A DNA stretch of 64,000 nucleotides from DASSBG01 sp963800395 (GTDB taxonomy: Bacteria > Pseudomonadota > Gammaproteobacteria > Xanthomonadales > Rhodanobacteraceae). Positions 7,907 through 17,439 of the stretch are shown one piece after another (the stretch's first letter is position 1; each line of letters begins with the position of its first letter). Below the pieces are notes generated by a model. The model ran no database searches. It was not told where the DNA came from and was given only the letters and a program-made list of their open reading frames with translations. The stretch spans positions 310,001 to 374,000 of the forward strand of contig CAWDBD010000014.1 of NCBI GenBank assembly GCA_963800395.1, read 5' to 3'. The translations under genes were made by a program, and so were the position numbers.

Positions 7907-9290
7907 GAGCTTGGGCGGCAAACGGCGTCAGCCGCTGTCGCTGGCGGCGCGTTCCACACTTGCCACGGGCCTGATCCTGCTGGTGTTTCTGGGCAGTACC
8001 GGCTTCGCGCTCGACCATGCGTATCAGGAAAGTGCGGTCAGTGCCCTGCGCAGCCGCATGCAGAGCTTCATTTATGCCTACATGGCGGGCTTCGATGTCA
8101 GCCGCTACGGCAAGCTGATTCCGCCCGACACACTGCCGGACCCCGACTTTGCACGGCCAGGCTCGGGGCTGCTCGCCAGTGTTACCGGGCCGAGACAGCA
8201 TTGGACATCGCCGTCAACGATGTATCTGGTGCCGGAGTTGTCGCGCTCGCTGAAACCATCGCAAAAGGAGTTTCGTGGCCCGATGAAGACGTCTTTCGGG
8301 CGGATCTTCGTACTCAGCGAGGGCGTGGCCTGGGTGATGGCCAACGGCAAGGAACTGCCGCTTACCTTTCACGTTGCCGAGGAAGAAGGGCTTTATCGCG
8401 GCCAGTTGGGCATTTTTCGCCGAACGCTCTTTTACTGGCTTGCCAGCATTGGCCTGGGTCTGATGGTTTTCCAGTTGCTGTTGCTGCGCTGGAGCCTGTC
8501 GCCGTTGCGGCGCATGTCACACAATCTGCGTCGCATCGAAAGTGGTGAACGGGACCAGCTGGGCCACCACTATCCATCCGAGGTTTCGCCCCTGGCCACG
8601 GGCCTTGATCGTTTCATCGACGCCGAACGCGAACGTATTGCGCGTTATCGCAAGATACTGGCGGATCTTGCGCACAGCCTGAAGACGCCGCTGTCGGTGA
8701 TTCGATCGCGGCTTGAGTCGGAGGATGTGGATAGCGCAATCCAGCGCGATCTCATGCAGCAGGTGGGGCGCATGGACGAGATCGTCGCATACCAGTTGTC
8801 GCGTGCTGCCACCACGGGGCACAAGACCTACGCGGCCCCGATAGCAATCGAAGCCGAAGCCGAAGACCTGGTGCGCAGCCTGGAAAAGGTCTACGCCAGC
8901 AAGAACGTGTTGTGCGAATTCGAGATTGACGAAAAGGCCTGTTTCTACGGCGAACGGGGCGACCTGCTGGAATTGCTGGGCAATCTCCTGGAAAACGCCT
9001 TCAAGTGGGCCAATCATCGCGTGCTGTTGCGGGCAGCGGTATTGCAGACGCCGGGACGTCGGCGATTCGGGCTTGAGCTGGCTATCGAGGACGATGGCCC
9101 CGGTATCGAGCCCGATCAGGTGGAAAAGATACTGCAGCGCGGGGTGCGCGGAGACGAGCGCGTGCAGGGGCACGGGATTGGTCTGTCCATCGTCCAGGAC
9201 ATCGTGCATGCCTACCATGCCGATCTGGAGGTGGGCCCGTCGCAAGAACTTGGCGGTGCCAGCTTCGTGATCCGCATCCTTCCCGATTGA
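7884..9290 (+). CDS. phoQ: PhoQ-like sensor histidine kinase
   Basis: About 468 residues: membrane helix near residues 20-45, a periplasmic sensor region of about 130 residues, second helix (ASIGLGLMVFQLLLL), HAMP, then HisKA with the phosphorylated His in LADLAHSLKTPLSVI, and an ATPase domain with N box LLENAFKWA and G boxes DDGPGI and GHGIGLSIV. The start is unsettled: GTG 7884 overlaps phoP by 23 bp and has no clear ribosome site; TTG 7911 has AGGAG but only 1 nt of spacing. Confidence 0.85.
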   Translation: MKTSKKTRSLGGKRRQPLSLAARSTLATGLILLVFLGSTGFALDHAYQESAVSALRSRMQSFIYAYMAGFDVSRYGKLIPPDTLPDPDFARPGSGLLASVTGPRQHWTSPSTMYLVPELSRSLKPSQKEFRGPMKTSFGRIFVLSEGVAWVMANGKELPLTFHVAEEEGLYRGQLGIFRRTLFYWLASIGLGLMVFQLLLLRWSLSPLRRMSHNLRRIESGERDQLGHHYPSEVSPLATGLDRFIDAERERIARYRKILADLAHSLKTPLSVIRSRLESEDVDSAIQRDLMQQVGRMDEIVAYQLSRAATTGHKTYAAPIAIEAEAEDLVRSLEKVYASKNVLCEFEIDEKACFYGERGDLLELLGNLLENAFKWANHRVLLRAAVLQTPGRRRFGLELAIEDDGPGIEPDQVEKILQRGVRGDERVQGHGIGLSIVQDIVHAYHADLEVGPSQELGGASFVIRILPD

Positions 9291-9343
9291 TCTTCCGGCC
9301 CTGCTTGGCTAATGTGTTCCATTGCCTGGGAGAGTGCCCTGAT

Positions 9344-9764
9344 ATGCGTTTGTTGACCCTGCTCGTGCTGGCAAGCCTGGTCGTGGCTGCACATGCTGGC
9401 GAAAGTGCCGCGGTCGTGCGGGCCGCAGACAACAGTGCCGGAGAGCCAGCGGTTGTCCAATACCTTGCGCTGGACGACTGCCAGCGAGCAGGACAACTTC
9501 GGCTACGATGTTTATCGTGGCAACAGCAAGAAGGGTCCGTTCGCGAAGCTGACCGACAAGCCGGTTCTTGGTCACGGCACGACCGACGAAACCAGCAACT
9601 ACAGCTATCGCGACAGCTCGATTGATCCGTGCAAGGCGTACTGGTACTACGTCGAATCTATTTCCACGCGCGGCGAACGCGAGCGCTTCACGCCCATTTT
9701 CAGGGCCAAACCGAAGCGCCAGTCCGCATCCCCGGCCAGACCGGCAAGCGTCGAAGGGAGCTGA
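9344..9764 (+). pseudogene. exported fibronectin-III-like protein, frame broken once
   Basis: ATG 9344 starts a signal peptide (MRLLTLLVLASLVVAAHA) in one frame; the conserved part, LRWTTASEQDNFGYDVYRG with KAYWYYVESIS further on, lies in another. That second part is the fibronectin-III-like pattern of proteobacterial exported proteins. Removing one C of the pair at 9457-9458 joins the frames as ...EPAVV-NTLRWTT. So this is either one gene with a sequencing indel or a recent pseudogene of about 140 codons. It ends 3 bp before the following glycosyltransferase gene. Confidence 0.7.
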
Positions 9765-9767
9765 TCC

Positions 9768-11132
9768 ATGAACGGTGCGCGGCTGCGCTGGCTGGTGCAT
9801 GCGGTCGGCGCCAGCGCCGCGCTTCTGGTGCAGGCCATGTTGTGGTCGGCCAGCTATGCCTTCGCGGCGCGACGCCCGATAGGCGACGAATGGCGCTATC
9901 TGCATGAGGCCCTGGCCGTGTGGCACGGCCATCCGCCGCCTGCCGATTTCATCTGGCCGCCACTGCAGAAATGGGTTCTTGCGCCGTTGCTCGGTCCGCT
10001 TGATGGCGGTCTGTGGCTGGCACAGCTTGCGCAGACCGTGTTGCTTGTCCTGTGTGCCTTGTTGCTGCGGCAGATCTGGCGGCAGCTGGACCCGCGGCCC
10101 CTGGCGGCCGATATTGCCGCCTGGCTCATGCTCGCCAGCCCGGCACTGATGGCCTACGGCTTTTTTCTGTGGCCCGAACCGCTGCACCTGTTCCTGTTGC
10201 TGGCAGCCGTGTGGTTGCTTGCATGCCATGGCCGGTCGCTCGTTGCTGCGGCGCTGGCCGGCGCGGCTGTGGGCATGGCATTGCTCAGCAAGAGCCTTTT
10301 GTCCGGTTTCTGGCCATTGCTGGTTTTGCCGTTGCTCGGCTGGCCCCTGGCTCGCAGCCAGTGGCGCAGTATCGCCGCCTTTGCCATTCTCGTGCTGGCT
10401 GTTACCGGTCCGTTCCTGTGGCGCGGCTGGCAGGCAACTGGCCGGCCCCTGGTTGCCGACAGCGCCGTGTACAACCTTTACGTGGGTATCAACGATGGCT
10501 GGCGCAGTGACTACATTCACGATCATGGCGGACAGTACATGCACCAGTATCTGGACGCGGGCAGCACCCCGCGTCAGCGAAACCGGGCTTTTGGCCAGCG
10601 CATCAGCGAGGAAATTGAATCAAGGGGGCTGGCCACCATCCTGGGCGAACGCCTGAGCGTGCAGTACTTCCGCCTGTTCAACGCCAAGCGCACACTGCTG
10701 TCGCAACTGCCTGGTGCTGCCTGTGCGGGCTATCTTGGCGCCTACACTGTGCCGGCACACTGGATTACGGGTATCCAGCTTGTGACCAGGGCCCAGTACC
10801 TGCTGTTGCTGGTGTTTGCGGCATTCGGCCTGGTTTTGTGGCCAAGGAATTCGACCGTGTTCTGGTTGCTGATGCTGTTTTTTGCCTACCAGCTCACCCT
10901 GTTTCTGGGTTTGCACGTCAAGGCACGATTTCTGGTGCCGATGTTGCCCTTTCTCTCCGGTTTTGCGGCCAGCGCACTGCTGTCGATCCTGCCAGCGTCA
11001 GCAACCGGGGTTCCGTCACCCTTGTCGTCAAACCGGATGCGCCTGGCCATGGCCACGGCCCTGTCTGCACTCCTGCTGCTGCTGGCATGCGCAGGCCCAT
11101 GGCTCGACGCGTCCTGTGCGGGGTCGGCATGA
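9768..11132 (+). CDS. GT-C type membrane glycosyltransferase
   Basis: A 454-residue integral membrane protein with about 10-11 helices. The first periplasmic loop holds the GT-C acidic motif (RRPIGDEWRYLHEA), where Asp/Glu are the likely catalytic residues, and DFIWPPLQKWVLAP follows. This is the layout of ArnT/PMT-like enzymes that use polyprenyl-phosphate sugars. Substrate unknown. GAAGGGAG precedes ATG 9768. The stop overlaps the next gene by ATGA, so the two glycosyltransferases are coupled and probably work on one surface glycan. Confidence 0.8.
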   Translation: MNGARLRWLVHAVGASAALLVQAMLWSASYAFAARRPIGDEWRYLHEALAVWHGHPPPADFIWPPLQKWVLAPLLGPLDGGLWLAQLAQTVLLVLCALLLRQIWRQLDPRPLAADIAAWLMLASPALMAYGFFLWPEPLHLFLLLAAVWLLACHGRSLVAAALAGAAVGMALLSKSLLSGFWPLLVLPLLGWPLARSQWRSIAAFAILVLAVTGPFLWRGWQATGRPLVADSAVYNLYVGINDGWRSDYIHDHGGQYMHQYLDAGSTPRQRNRAFGQRISEEIESRGLATILGERLSVQYFRLFNAKRTLLSQLPGAACAGYLGAYTVPAHWITGIQLVTRAQYLLLLVFAAFGLVLWPRNSTVFWLLMLFFAYQLTLFLGLHVKARFLVPMLPFLSGFAASALLSILPASATGVPSPLSSNRMRLAMATALSALLLLLACAGPWLDASCAGSA

Positions 11133-12601
11133 CCGAGTTGATTGCACCGCTTCAGAGACTGGACTGGGATGGCTGCACGCTGTCAGTCAAGGTGCGCCCC
11201 GGTCGTGCCGTGCAACTGCTGCTGGATGGCGAGCGCTTTGTATCCTGGCCGGGAAGCGACTCGGGTCATTTCCGGCAGACCTTCGGTTTTGCGCCCGGTG
11301 GGCGTACGCGCATGCAAATCCGCGTGGCCTGTGGCGAGATGCCGCTGCACGGCCCCGTCGCGGTGCAATGGGGCGAACCGGGGATCAGGGATGACGCGGC
11401 GCCACCCCAGCCCCTGTTCCTGCTTGACGCCCATGCAGAAAAATATCTGTCGCTCGATGGCACTGCCGGAGGCCGCGCGCCAACCGTCATCATTGTGCCG
11501 GTGTTCAATGCCGGCGCCATGGTGGCGCGCTGTCTGGCAGCGTTGCGCGAGCATACGCCGGCCGGGGTGCGACTGCTGCTGATTGATGATGGCAGTACCG
11601 ATACCGCCATTGCCCCCTTGCTGAAGATGGCTTCGGCCTGGCCCAACGTCAGCGTGCTTCGCAACGAACAGAACATGGGCTTCACGGCAACCGTCAACCG
11701 CGGTCTGGCCGAATGTGCCATTGATGCCGATGTGGTTTTGCTCAACGCCGATACCGAGGTCGGGCCAGGCTGGCTGCAGGGCCTGCGGGTGGCGGCATGG
11801 TCACGCCCGGAGCATGCCAGTGCAACGGCGGTTTCGGACAATGCCGGCGCCTTCTCCGTGCCCGAGCTGGAGCAGGCCAACCCGCTGCCGCAACGCTGGA
11901 GCCTGACCGATGCCGCCCGAGCGCTGCTGCAGGATGCAGGGCACGCCTATCCGGACCTGCCGACCGGCAACGGCTTCTGCATGTACCTGCGCCACGATGC
12001 ACGGGCGGAAGTGGGTGCGCTCGACGCGGAAGCGTTTCCTGCCGGATACGGCGAGGAAAACGACTGGTGCCAGCGTGCCGAGCAGCGCGGCTGGCTGCAT
12101 GTGATAGCCGGAAATGTGCTGGTCGGGCATGCGCGCAGTCAGAGTTTTGGCGAACAGCGACGCCATGAGCTTGGCCTTGCCGGCATGCAGGTACTGCGGC
12201 AACGCTATCCCGACTATGAGGCGAAGGTAGGGGCGCGCCTGTTCAGTTTCCCGCGTCTGGTGCTGGACTGGCGCGTGCGCCGCCTTTGGCGTGGGGCAAA
12301 GGCAGCGCCGCGACCGCGGGTTTTGCTGTACAGCGAAGACGAGGCTGACGCATGGCTTGGCTGGGTCACATGGCGCCTGCACCATGACGGCCAATCCCTG
12401 CGTCTGCTTGACGGCGATCGCAACGAGCGCGAAAGCAGCGCCGCCCATCGCGGCCTGGAGGCAATCAATCTGTGGCTGCAGCGCTACGGTTTCGAGGCAG
12501 TCAGCGGGCCGGCAGATGACGGCCTGGCCTCTGTGTGCCGAAGGCTGGGGATTCCGCTGGCAGGCAGACCGGAGCAGATCGAATGGGCCTTCCGCGCCTG
12601 A
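11129..12601 (+). CDS. GT2-family glycosyltransferase
   Basis: A 490-residue soluble enzyme. The first 120 residues form an unassigned beta-rich domain; the GT-A domain starts near residue 125 with PTVIIVPVFNAG, then LLLIDDGSTD (nucleotide-sugar binding) and VLLNADTEV (the metal-binding DxD-like motif), and ends with FPAGYGEENDWCQRA, typical of rhamnosyl-type GT2 enzymes. A further C-terminal 130 residues are unassigned. Translationally coupled to the membrane glycosyltransferase upstream. Donor and acceptor cannot be told from sequence. Confidence 0.85.
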   Translation: MTELIAPLQRLDWDGCTLSVKVRPGRAVQLLLDGERFVSWPGSDSGHFRQTFGFAPGGRTRMQIRVACGEMPLHGPVAVQWGEPGIRDDAAPPQPLFLLDAHAEKYLSLDGTAGGRAPTVIIVPVFNAGAMVARCLAALREHTPAGVRLLLIDDGSTDTAIAPLLKMASAWPNVSVLRNEQNMGFTATVNRGLAECAIDADVVLLNADTEVGPGWLQGLRVAAWSRPEHASATAVSDNAGAFSVPELEQANPLPQRWSLTDAARALLQDAGHAYPDLPTGNGFCMYLRHDARAEVGALDAEAFPAGYGEENDWCQRAEQRGWLHVIAGNVLVGHARSQSFGEQRRHELGLAGMQVLRQRYPDYEAKVGARLFSFPRLVLDWRVRRLWRGAKAAPRPRVLLYSEDEADAWLGWVTWRLHHDGQSLRLLDGDRNERESSAAHRGLEAINLWLQRYGFEAVSGPADDGLASVCRRLGIPLAGRPEQIEWAFRA

Positions 12602-12631
12602 GCCCGATGCGTGTCTCCTGACTTGGGCACG

Positions 12632-12657
12632 CCCGTGCCGATGCAGATCGGCACGGG
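12632..12657. terminator. hairpin between convergent genes
   Basis: A perfect 11-bp stem, CCCGTGCCGAT with ATCGGCACGGG, closed by the 4-nt loop GCAG, between the convergent GT2 gene and the minus-strand gene at 12678. No good T run follows on either side, so termination is inferred from position and stability. Confidence 0.55.
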
Positions 12658-12677
12658 ACTGGTGTCGCGCAGGGGTG

Positions 12678-13470
12678 TCAGCCTTGCTGCGTTGCTGTCG
12701 AGGTTGCCGGTGTCAGGCTGCTGTCGCTGACCGACTTGCCGCTCTGGCCCATGCCGGCACCACCTTGCTCCATGTGGCGTTTGTTGCAGATCAGGCGAGT
12801 GCCGACAAGCTGCAATCGGCAACTGCGTTTCGTGTATGTCCTGAAGCTGATCAGGAATTTGCTGACTTTCACCCGCGTCTGCACATCCAGGGCCAGTGGC
12901 AGGTCGTCGTCACCCAGCCACAGTTGCAGCGTGCTCGAGTATTCGTCGATATCGTTTTTCTCGCGCGCCTTGTCCGAAAGGGGCACGTCAAAGACAAGCA
13001 GCTGCGCGGGCTTGCCATCGCGGGTGGTGTGCTTCTGCGAGCGCAGGGTGGCGCTGGCCAGCGCTTTTTCCAGCACCGGAGCGAAGTCGACCATGGCTTG
13101 CGCGGTCTGCAGGCTGAAACTGTCCAGAATGGCGGCGCTACCGGTATCGGCGCCGGGCGTGTCGGCAGCGGTCTTTTTCTCTGCCCGGATGCGTGCAAGC
13201 TCGTCGGCCGGTACCACGACCGCCAGACCGTCGCTGTTGTCACGCAGTCGCACGGCAACGTGTCCGCGGGTGGTGGTGGCGTCATCACCCTTGCCGTCGG
13301 TGCTGGACTGGCGAATCGCGAGCGTGCCGCTCGAATGGCGCATTGGCCTTGAAGCTGTCCAGCTTTGCCGTCAGCCCGGCAATCGCGTCGCCGGCATCGG
13401 CGCTGGCCGCAAAGGCTGGCTGCAGCAGAACGAGTGCGACCGTGGCAATCAGTAGTTGGCGCATGTGCAT
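12678..13470 (-). pseudogene. secreted protein of unknown function, frame broken once
   Basis: ATG 13470 (AGGA 6 nt upstream) begins a signal peptide (MRQLLIATVALVLLQPAFAAS) and continues to ...LDSFKANAPFE; the remaining about 210 residues (GTLAIRQSSTDG..., ALDVQTRVKVSKF...) are in another frame. Dropping one base in the G/C run near 13329 gives ...NAPFE-GTLAIRQSS, so it reads as a single gene of about 260 codons. I do not recognise the family; the mature part is Asp/Lys/Ala-rich with a Thr/Ser-rich, low-complexity end. Confidence 0.6.
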
Positions 13471-13517
13471 GAAATCCTGTCTGGAGTTATTGGGTTGCAG
13501 TGTGCCTTGTTCCGGGC

Positions 13518-14259
13518 TCATGCGCGGGCGCCGAAGATGGCCTGGCCGACACGGATCACGGTGGCGCCTTCCTCGATCGCCAATTCGTAGTCGCCCGACA
13601 TACCCATCGACAGTTCCTTCAGGTCCACCCCATCGGGTGCATCCTGGCGCAATTGCTCGCGCAGCTCGTGCATGAGTCTGAAGCAGGCGCGCACACGTCC
13701 GGTGTCATCCGAGCGGGCGGCCAGGGTCATCAGTCCGCGCACGCGCAGGGCGCCAAATGCAGGCAGTTGGCGCAGGAATGCGGGCAGCGCATCCGGCGGC
13801 AGCCCGAACTTGCTGTGTTCACCGGACGAATTGACCTGGACAAACACATCCAGGGCACGGCCCTCGTCCTGCAGGCGCTTGTCCAGCTCGCGCGCAAGCC
13901 GCAGACTGTCCAGTGCCTGGAATTCGCTGGCAAACCGCGCCACCAGCCTGGCCTTGTTGGTTTGCAGATGGCCGATCATCGACCAGCGAAGATCGCCGAG
14001 ATCAGCCATGTCCCATGGATTTCTCGTAGGCCTCCTGCACCTTGTTCTCGCCCAGATAACGGCAGCCGGCCTGATAGGCCAGACGCAAGCGGGCTACATC
14101 GACAGTCTTGCTGACCGGCAGCAGGCGCACACTGTCGGGGGAGCGGCCGACTCGTTTGCAGGCACTTGCGATGCGTTCGTGTACCGCAGCGAGCTTGCGC
14201 TCGAACTCGGCCACGCTGCGGGGGCTTGAGTGGCTGGGCGAATCAGGATCTGAATGCAA
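13518..14259 (-). pseudogene. yggS: YggS-family PLP homeostasis protein, frame broken once
   Basis: Cytosolic PLP-binding protein that controls vitamin B6 and amino-acid balance. The N-terminal part holds VGRSPDSVRLLPVSKT (the PLP Lys is in SKT) and CRYLGENKVQEAYEKS; the rest, LRWSMIGHLQTNKA, VFVQVNSSGEHSKFG and LSMGMSGDYELAI, is one frame away. Deleting one G of the GGG run at 14012-14014 joins them. TTG 14259 is taken as start because GAGG lies 8 nt upstream; GTG 14214 is the alternative. As this gene is nearly universal, a homopolymer sequencing error is more likely than loss. Confidence 0.85.
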
Positions 14260-14366
14260 GATGCAATCCTCAAGAAAGCGGCTGCGGCGGTGCACCTGGG
14301 CACAGTGTAACGCGGCTGTCCGGACGGACTGATCAGGGCAGCGCCGTGACCGGCCGCTGCCGATGG

Positions 14367-15599
14367 TCAATACAGCAGACGCGTGCGAATGGTCCCCGGG
14401 ATCGCGTCCAGTTCGGCCTTGAGCTGGTCGGCGGTGTCGGTCGCGGTATCGATATCGATCACCACGTAGCCGATGCGCGGGTCGGTTTGCAGGTACTGGC
14501 CGTTGACGTTGATCCGGTTGCGGGAAAATACTTCGTTGACCCGTGACAGCATGCCGGGCTCGTTGCGGTGAATGTGCAGCAGGCGGCGGCAGTCAGGCTG
14601 TTCGGGCAGATTGACCTGGGGGAAGTTGACCGCGGACATGGTCGATCCGTTGTCGCTGTAGCGCAGCAGCTTGTCGGCCACTTCCAGGCCGATGTTGACC
14701 TGGGCTTCCTGGGTGCTGCCGCCGACATGCGGGGTCAGGATCACCTGGTCCATGCCCACCAGTGGCGATTCCAGTTTTTCGCCTTCACCCTTCGGTTCGC
14801 GCGGAAACACGTCGACCGCGGCACCGGCCAGATGGCCTTTGCGCAGCGCGTCACCCAGCGCGTCGATATCGACCACCGTGCCGCGCGAGGCGTTGATCAG
14901 CACGGCGCCCTTGCGCATGTTCCGGATTTCGGCCGCACCGAACATGCCGCGGGTGGCGTCGGTCTGCGGCACATGCAGGGTGACGATATCCGACTCGCCC
15001 AGCAGCGTGTCCAGGCTTGCCGCAGCTGTGGCATTGCCCAGCGCCAGCTTGCTTTCGATGTCGTGATAGATGACACGCAGGCCCAGGGACTCGGCCAGCA
15101 CCCCGACCTGGGTGCCGATATGGCCGTAGCCGATGATGCCGAGCGTCTTGCCGCGCACCTCATAGCTGCCTTCGGCAGACTTGAGCCAGTCGCCGCGATG
15201 GCAGGCCATGCTGCGTTCGGGTATCCGGCGCATCAGCATGATCGCCTCGGCTATGACCAGCTCGGCCACGCTGCGGGTGTTGGAGTAGGGCGCATTGAAC
15301 ACCGGCACGCCGCGCTCGCGGGCTGTTTCGAGATCCACCTGATTGGTGCCGATGCAGAAGCAGCCGATGGCCAGCAGCTTCGGTGCGGCGGCGATGGCTT
15401 CGGCATCGAGCTGGGTACGTGAGCGCAGGCCCACCATGCGCGTGTCGGCCAGTGTCGCCAGCAATTGATCGCGCGGCAGCGCCTTGGCGTGATATTCGAT
15501 CTGGCTGTAACCGGCGGCCTCGAATGCCTCGACGGCGTTGCGGCTGACACCTTCCATCAGCAGAATCTTGATATCCTGCCGGGGAAATGAAGTATCCAT
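14367..15599 (-). CDS. serA: D-3-phosphoglycerate dehydrogenase
   Basis: First enzyme of serine synthesis, oxidising 3-phosphoglycerate with NAD. At 410 residues it has the same length as E. coli SerA: substrate domain, Rossmann domain with GIIGYGHIGTQVG, the active-site Arg in INASRGTVVD and His in LTPHVGGST, and a C-terminal ACT domain (about residues 335-410, LLHIHRNEPGMLSRVNEVF) for serine feedback. The ATG at 15599 is chosen over the longer frame because it matches the family. Divergent from pip across 86 bp. Confidence 0.95.
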   Translation of the reverse strand: MDTSFPRQDIKILLMEGVSRNAVEAFEAAGYSQIEYHAKALPRDQLLATLADTRMVGLRSRTQLDAEAIAAAPKLLAIGCFCIGTNQVDLETARERGVPVFNAPYSNTRSVAELVIAEAIMLMRRIPERSMACHRGDWLKSAEGSYEVRGKTLGIIGYGHIGTQVGVLAESLGLRVIYHDIESKLALGNATAAASLDTLLGESDIVTLHVPQTDATRGMFGAAEIRNMRKGAVLINASRGTVVDIDALGDALRKGHLAGAAVDVFPREPKGEGEKLESPLVGMDQVILTPHVGGSTQEAQVNIGLEVADKLLRYSDNGSTMSAVNFPQVNLPEQPDCRRLLHIHRNEPGMLSRVNEVFSRNRINVNGQYLQTDPRIGYVVIDIDTATDTADQLKAELDAIPGTIRTRLLY

Positions 15600-15685
15600 C
15601 TGGTCTGGTTCCGTTGGCGGTGAGCCACCATGATGCCAGAGCATGATAAGCGACCGAAATGAGCCATTTGCCCAAGGAACACACG

Positions 15686-16648
15686 ATGAGTGACACGCGC
15701 CGCAGCCTGTATCCCGAAATCGACACTTTCGACCAGGGCATGCTCAAGGTATCCGACCTGCATACGCTCTACTACGAGCAATCCGGCAACCCCGATGGCA
15801 AGCCGGTGGTGTTTCTGCATGGCGGCCCGGGTGGCGGGACCAGTCCGAAGTGCCGGCAGTTTTTCGATCCCGCGGTCTATCGCATCGTCCTGTTCGACCA
15901 GCGCGGTTGCGGCAAATCCACGCCGCATGCCGAGCTGACCGACAACACCACCTGGCATCTGGTAGCTGATATCGAGCGGCTGCGTGAGCATCTCGGCATC
16001 GACACCTGGCAGGTTTTTGGTGGCTCCTGGGGCTCGACCCTGGCACTGGCGTATGCCGAAGCCCACCCCGAGCGGGTCAGCGAGCTGGTCTTGCGCGGCA
16101 TCTTCATGCTCCGCCGCCTGGAACTGGAGTGGTTCTACCAGAAGGGCTGCGACATGCTGTATCCGGATGCCTGGGAGACCTATCTGGCAGCGATTCCCGA
16201 GGGCGAGCGCGGCGATCTGATGAGCGCCTACTACCGGCGCCTGACCAGCGAGGACGAGGCAACCCGCCTGGCTGCCGCCAAGGCGTGGTCCGTCTGGGAA
16301 GCCGGGGGCAGTTTTCTCGAGCCCAATCAGGACTATATCGATACGGCCGGTGATGACACCTTTGCCAGCGCCTTTGCGCGCATCGAGTGCCACTATTTCG
16401 TGCATGGCGGCTTTTTCGAGCACGACGACCAGTTGCTGCGCGATGCGACCCGGCTGAAGTCCATCCCGGGCGTGATCGTGCAGGGTCGCTACGACGTGGT
16501 GTGTCCGCTGCGCAGTGCCTGGGACCTGCACCGCGCCTGGCCAGAGGCTGAGCTGCGCCTTGTCCAGGATGCCGGGCATTCGGCCTTCGAGGCGGGAATC
16601 ACGCATGAGCTGATCAAGGCGACCGATCGATTCGGGGGAGCTGGTTGA
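15686..16648 (+). CDS. pip: proline iminopeptidase
   Basis: Cytosolic alpha/beta-hydrolase (peptidase S33) that removes N-terminal proline. The 320-residue protein has the oxyanion motif FLHGGPGGGTSP, the nucleophile Ser in VFGGSWGSTLAL, the catalytic Asp in VQGRYDVVCP and His in DAGHSAFE. AAGGA lies 7 nt before ATG 15686, favouring it over ATG 15659. The stop overlaps the TTG start of the following hydrolase. Confidence 0.93.
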   Translation: MSDTRRSLYPEIDTFDQGMLKVSDLHTLYYEQSGNPDGKPVVFLHGGPGGGTSPKCRQFFDPAVYRIVLFDQRGCGKSTPHAELTDNTTWHLVADIERLREHLGIDTWQVFGGSWGSTLALAYAEAHPERVSELVLRGIFMLRRLELEWFYQKGCDMLYPDAWETYLAAIPEGERGDLMSAYYRRLTSEDEATRLAAAKAWSVWEAGGSFLEPNQDYIDTAGDDTFASAFARIECHYFVHGGFFEHDDQLLRDATRLKSIPGVIVQGRYDVVCPLRSAWDLHRAWPEAELRLVQDAGHSAFEAGITHELIKATDRFGGAG

Positions 16649-17274
16649 ACAAGCCAGTTCGGGTCATCGTCCTGCATGGCCTGTGGATGCGCGGACTGGC
16701 CCTGTCGGCGCTGGTGCAGCGCTTGCACCGGGCCGGGATGCAGGCCGAAGCATTCGATTTCATGAGTGTGCAGGCCCCGGTGGAAAAGACCGTGGAGGAA
16801 TTGCGTGCACGCTTGCGCAAGTCGGCAACACCGCTGCACCTGGTGGGCCACAGTCTGGGCGGCCTGCTGGCGCTCAATGCCTGCGAACAACTCGAAGAAC
16901 GCGAGCCCGGCCGCATTGTCTGCCTGGGTTCGCCGTTGACCGGCAGCGCTGCCGCGCGCCAGCTTGACGATTGGGGTGGCGGTCGTCTGCTGGGCCACAG
17001 CGTGGATCTCCTCCTGCATGGCACCAGACCCTGGGTGGGGCCGCGACAGGCGGGTGTGGTGGCGGGCACCCTGCCGCTGGGACTGGGCGCGCTGCTGGCG
17101 CATCCTGCAGGCGATCACGACGGCACTGTGAGTGTGGCCGAAACACGGCTGCCGGGTCTGACCGACCATTGCCTGGTGGCGTCCAGCCACACCGGCCTGC
17201 TGTTTTCCGCTTCTGCCGCGCAGCAGACCATCCATTTCCTGCGCCATGGCCGGTTTCAGCATCCGGCAGCATAA
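16645..17274 (+). CDS. alpha/beta-hydrolase (lipase/esterase-like)
   Basis: A 209-residue serine hydrolase starting at TTG 16645 (GGGGGAG upstream), overlapping pip by 4 bp. It shows VIVLHGLWMRG (oxyanion region), the nucleophile elbow LVGHSLGGLLAL, Asp in HPAGDHDGTVS and His in ASSHTGLLFS. The form is that of short PGAP1-like or lecithin-type esterases in xanthomonads. Substrate unknown; coupling to pip suggests co-expression only. Confidence 0.75.
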   Translation: MNKPVRVIVLHGLWMRGLALSALVQRLHRAGMQAEAFDFMSVQAPVEKTVEELRARLRKSATPLHLVGHSLGGLLALNACEQLEEREPGRIVCLGSPLTGSAAARQLDDWGGGRLLGHSVDLLLHGTRPWVGPRQAGVVAGTLPLGLGALLAHPAGDHDGTVSVAETRLPGLTDHCLVASSHTGLLFSASAAQQTIHFLRHGRFQHPAA

Positions 17275-17439
17275 GCACCGGGGCATGCCATGATTGCTTG
17301 CGCGAGGGCTGTGCCGGGCAGTGCGAATCGCGCATGTTGCAGGCAGGCTTCGGATGTCGGTTCATTCTGGACAGCCTGCGATTCGTGATTGGCGCACTTG
17401 TGCATTAAAATCCACCTTTTCGGGCAAGACGGAGTCTGC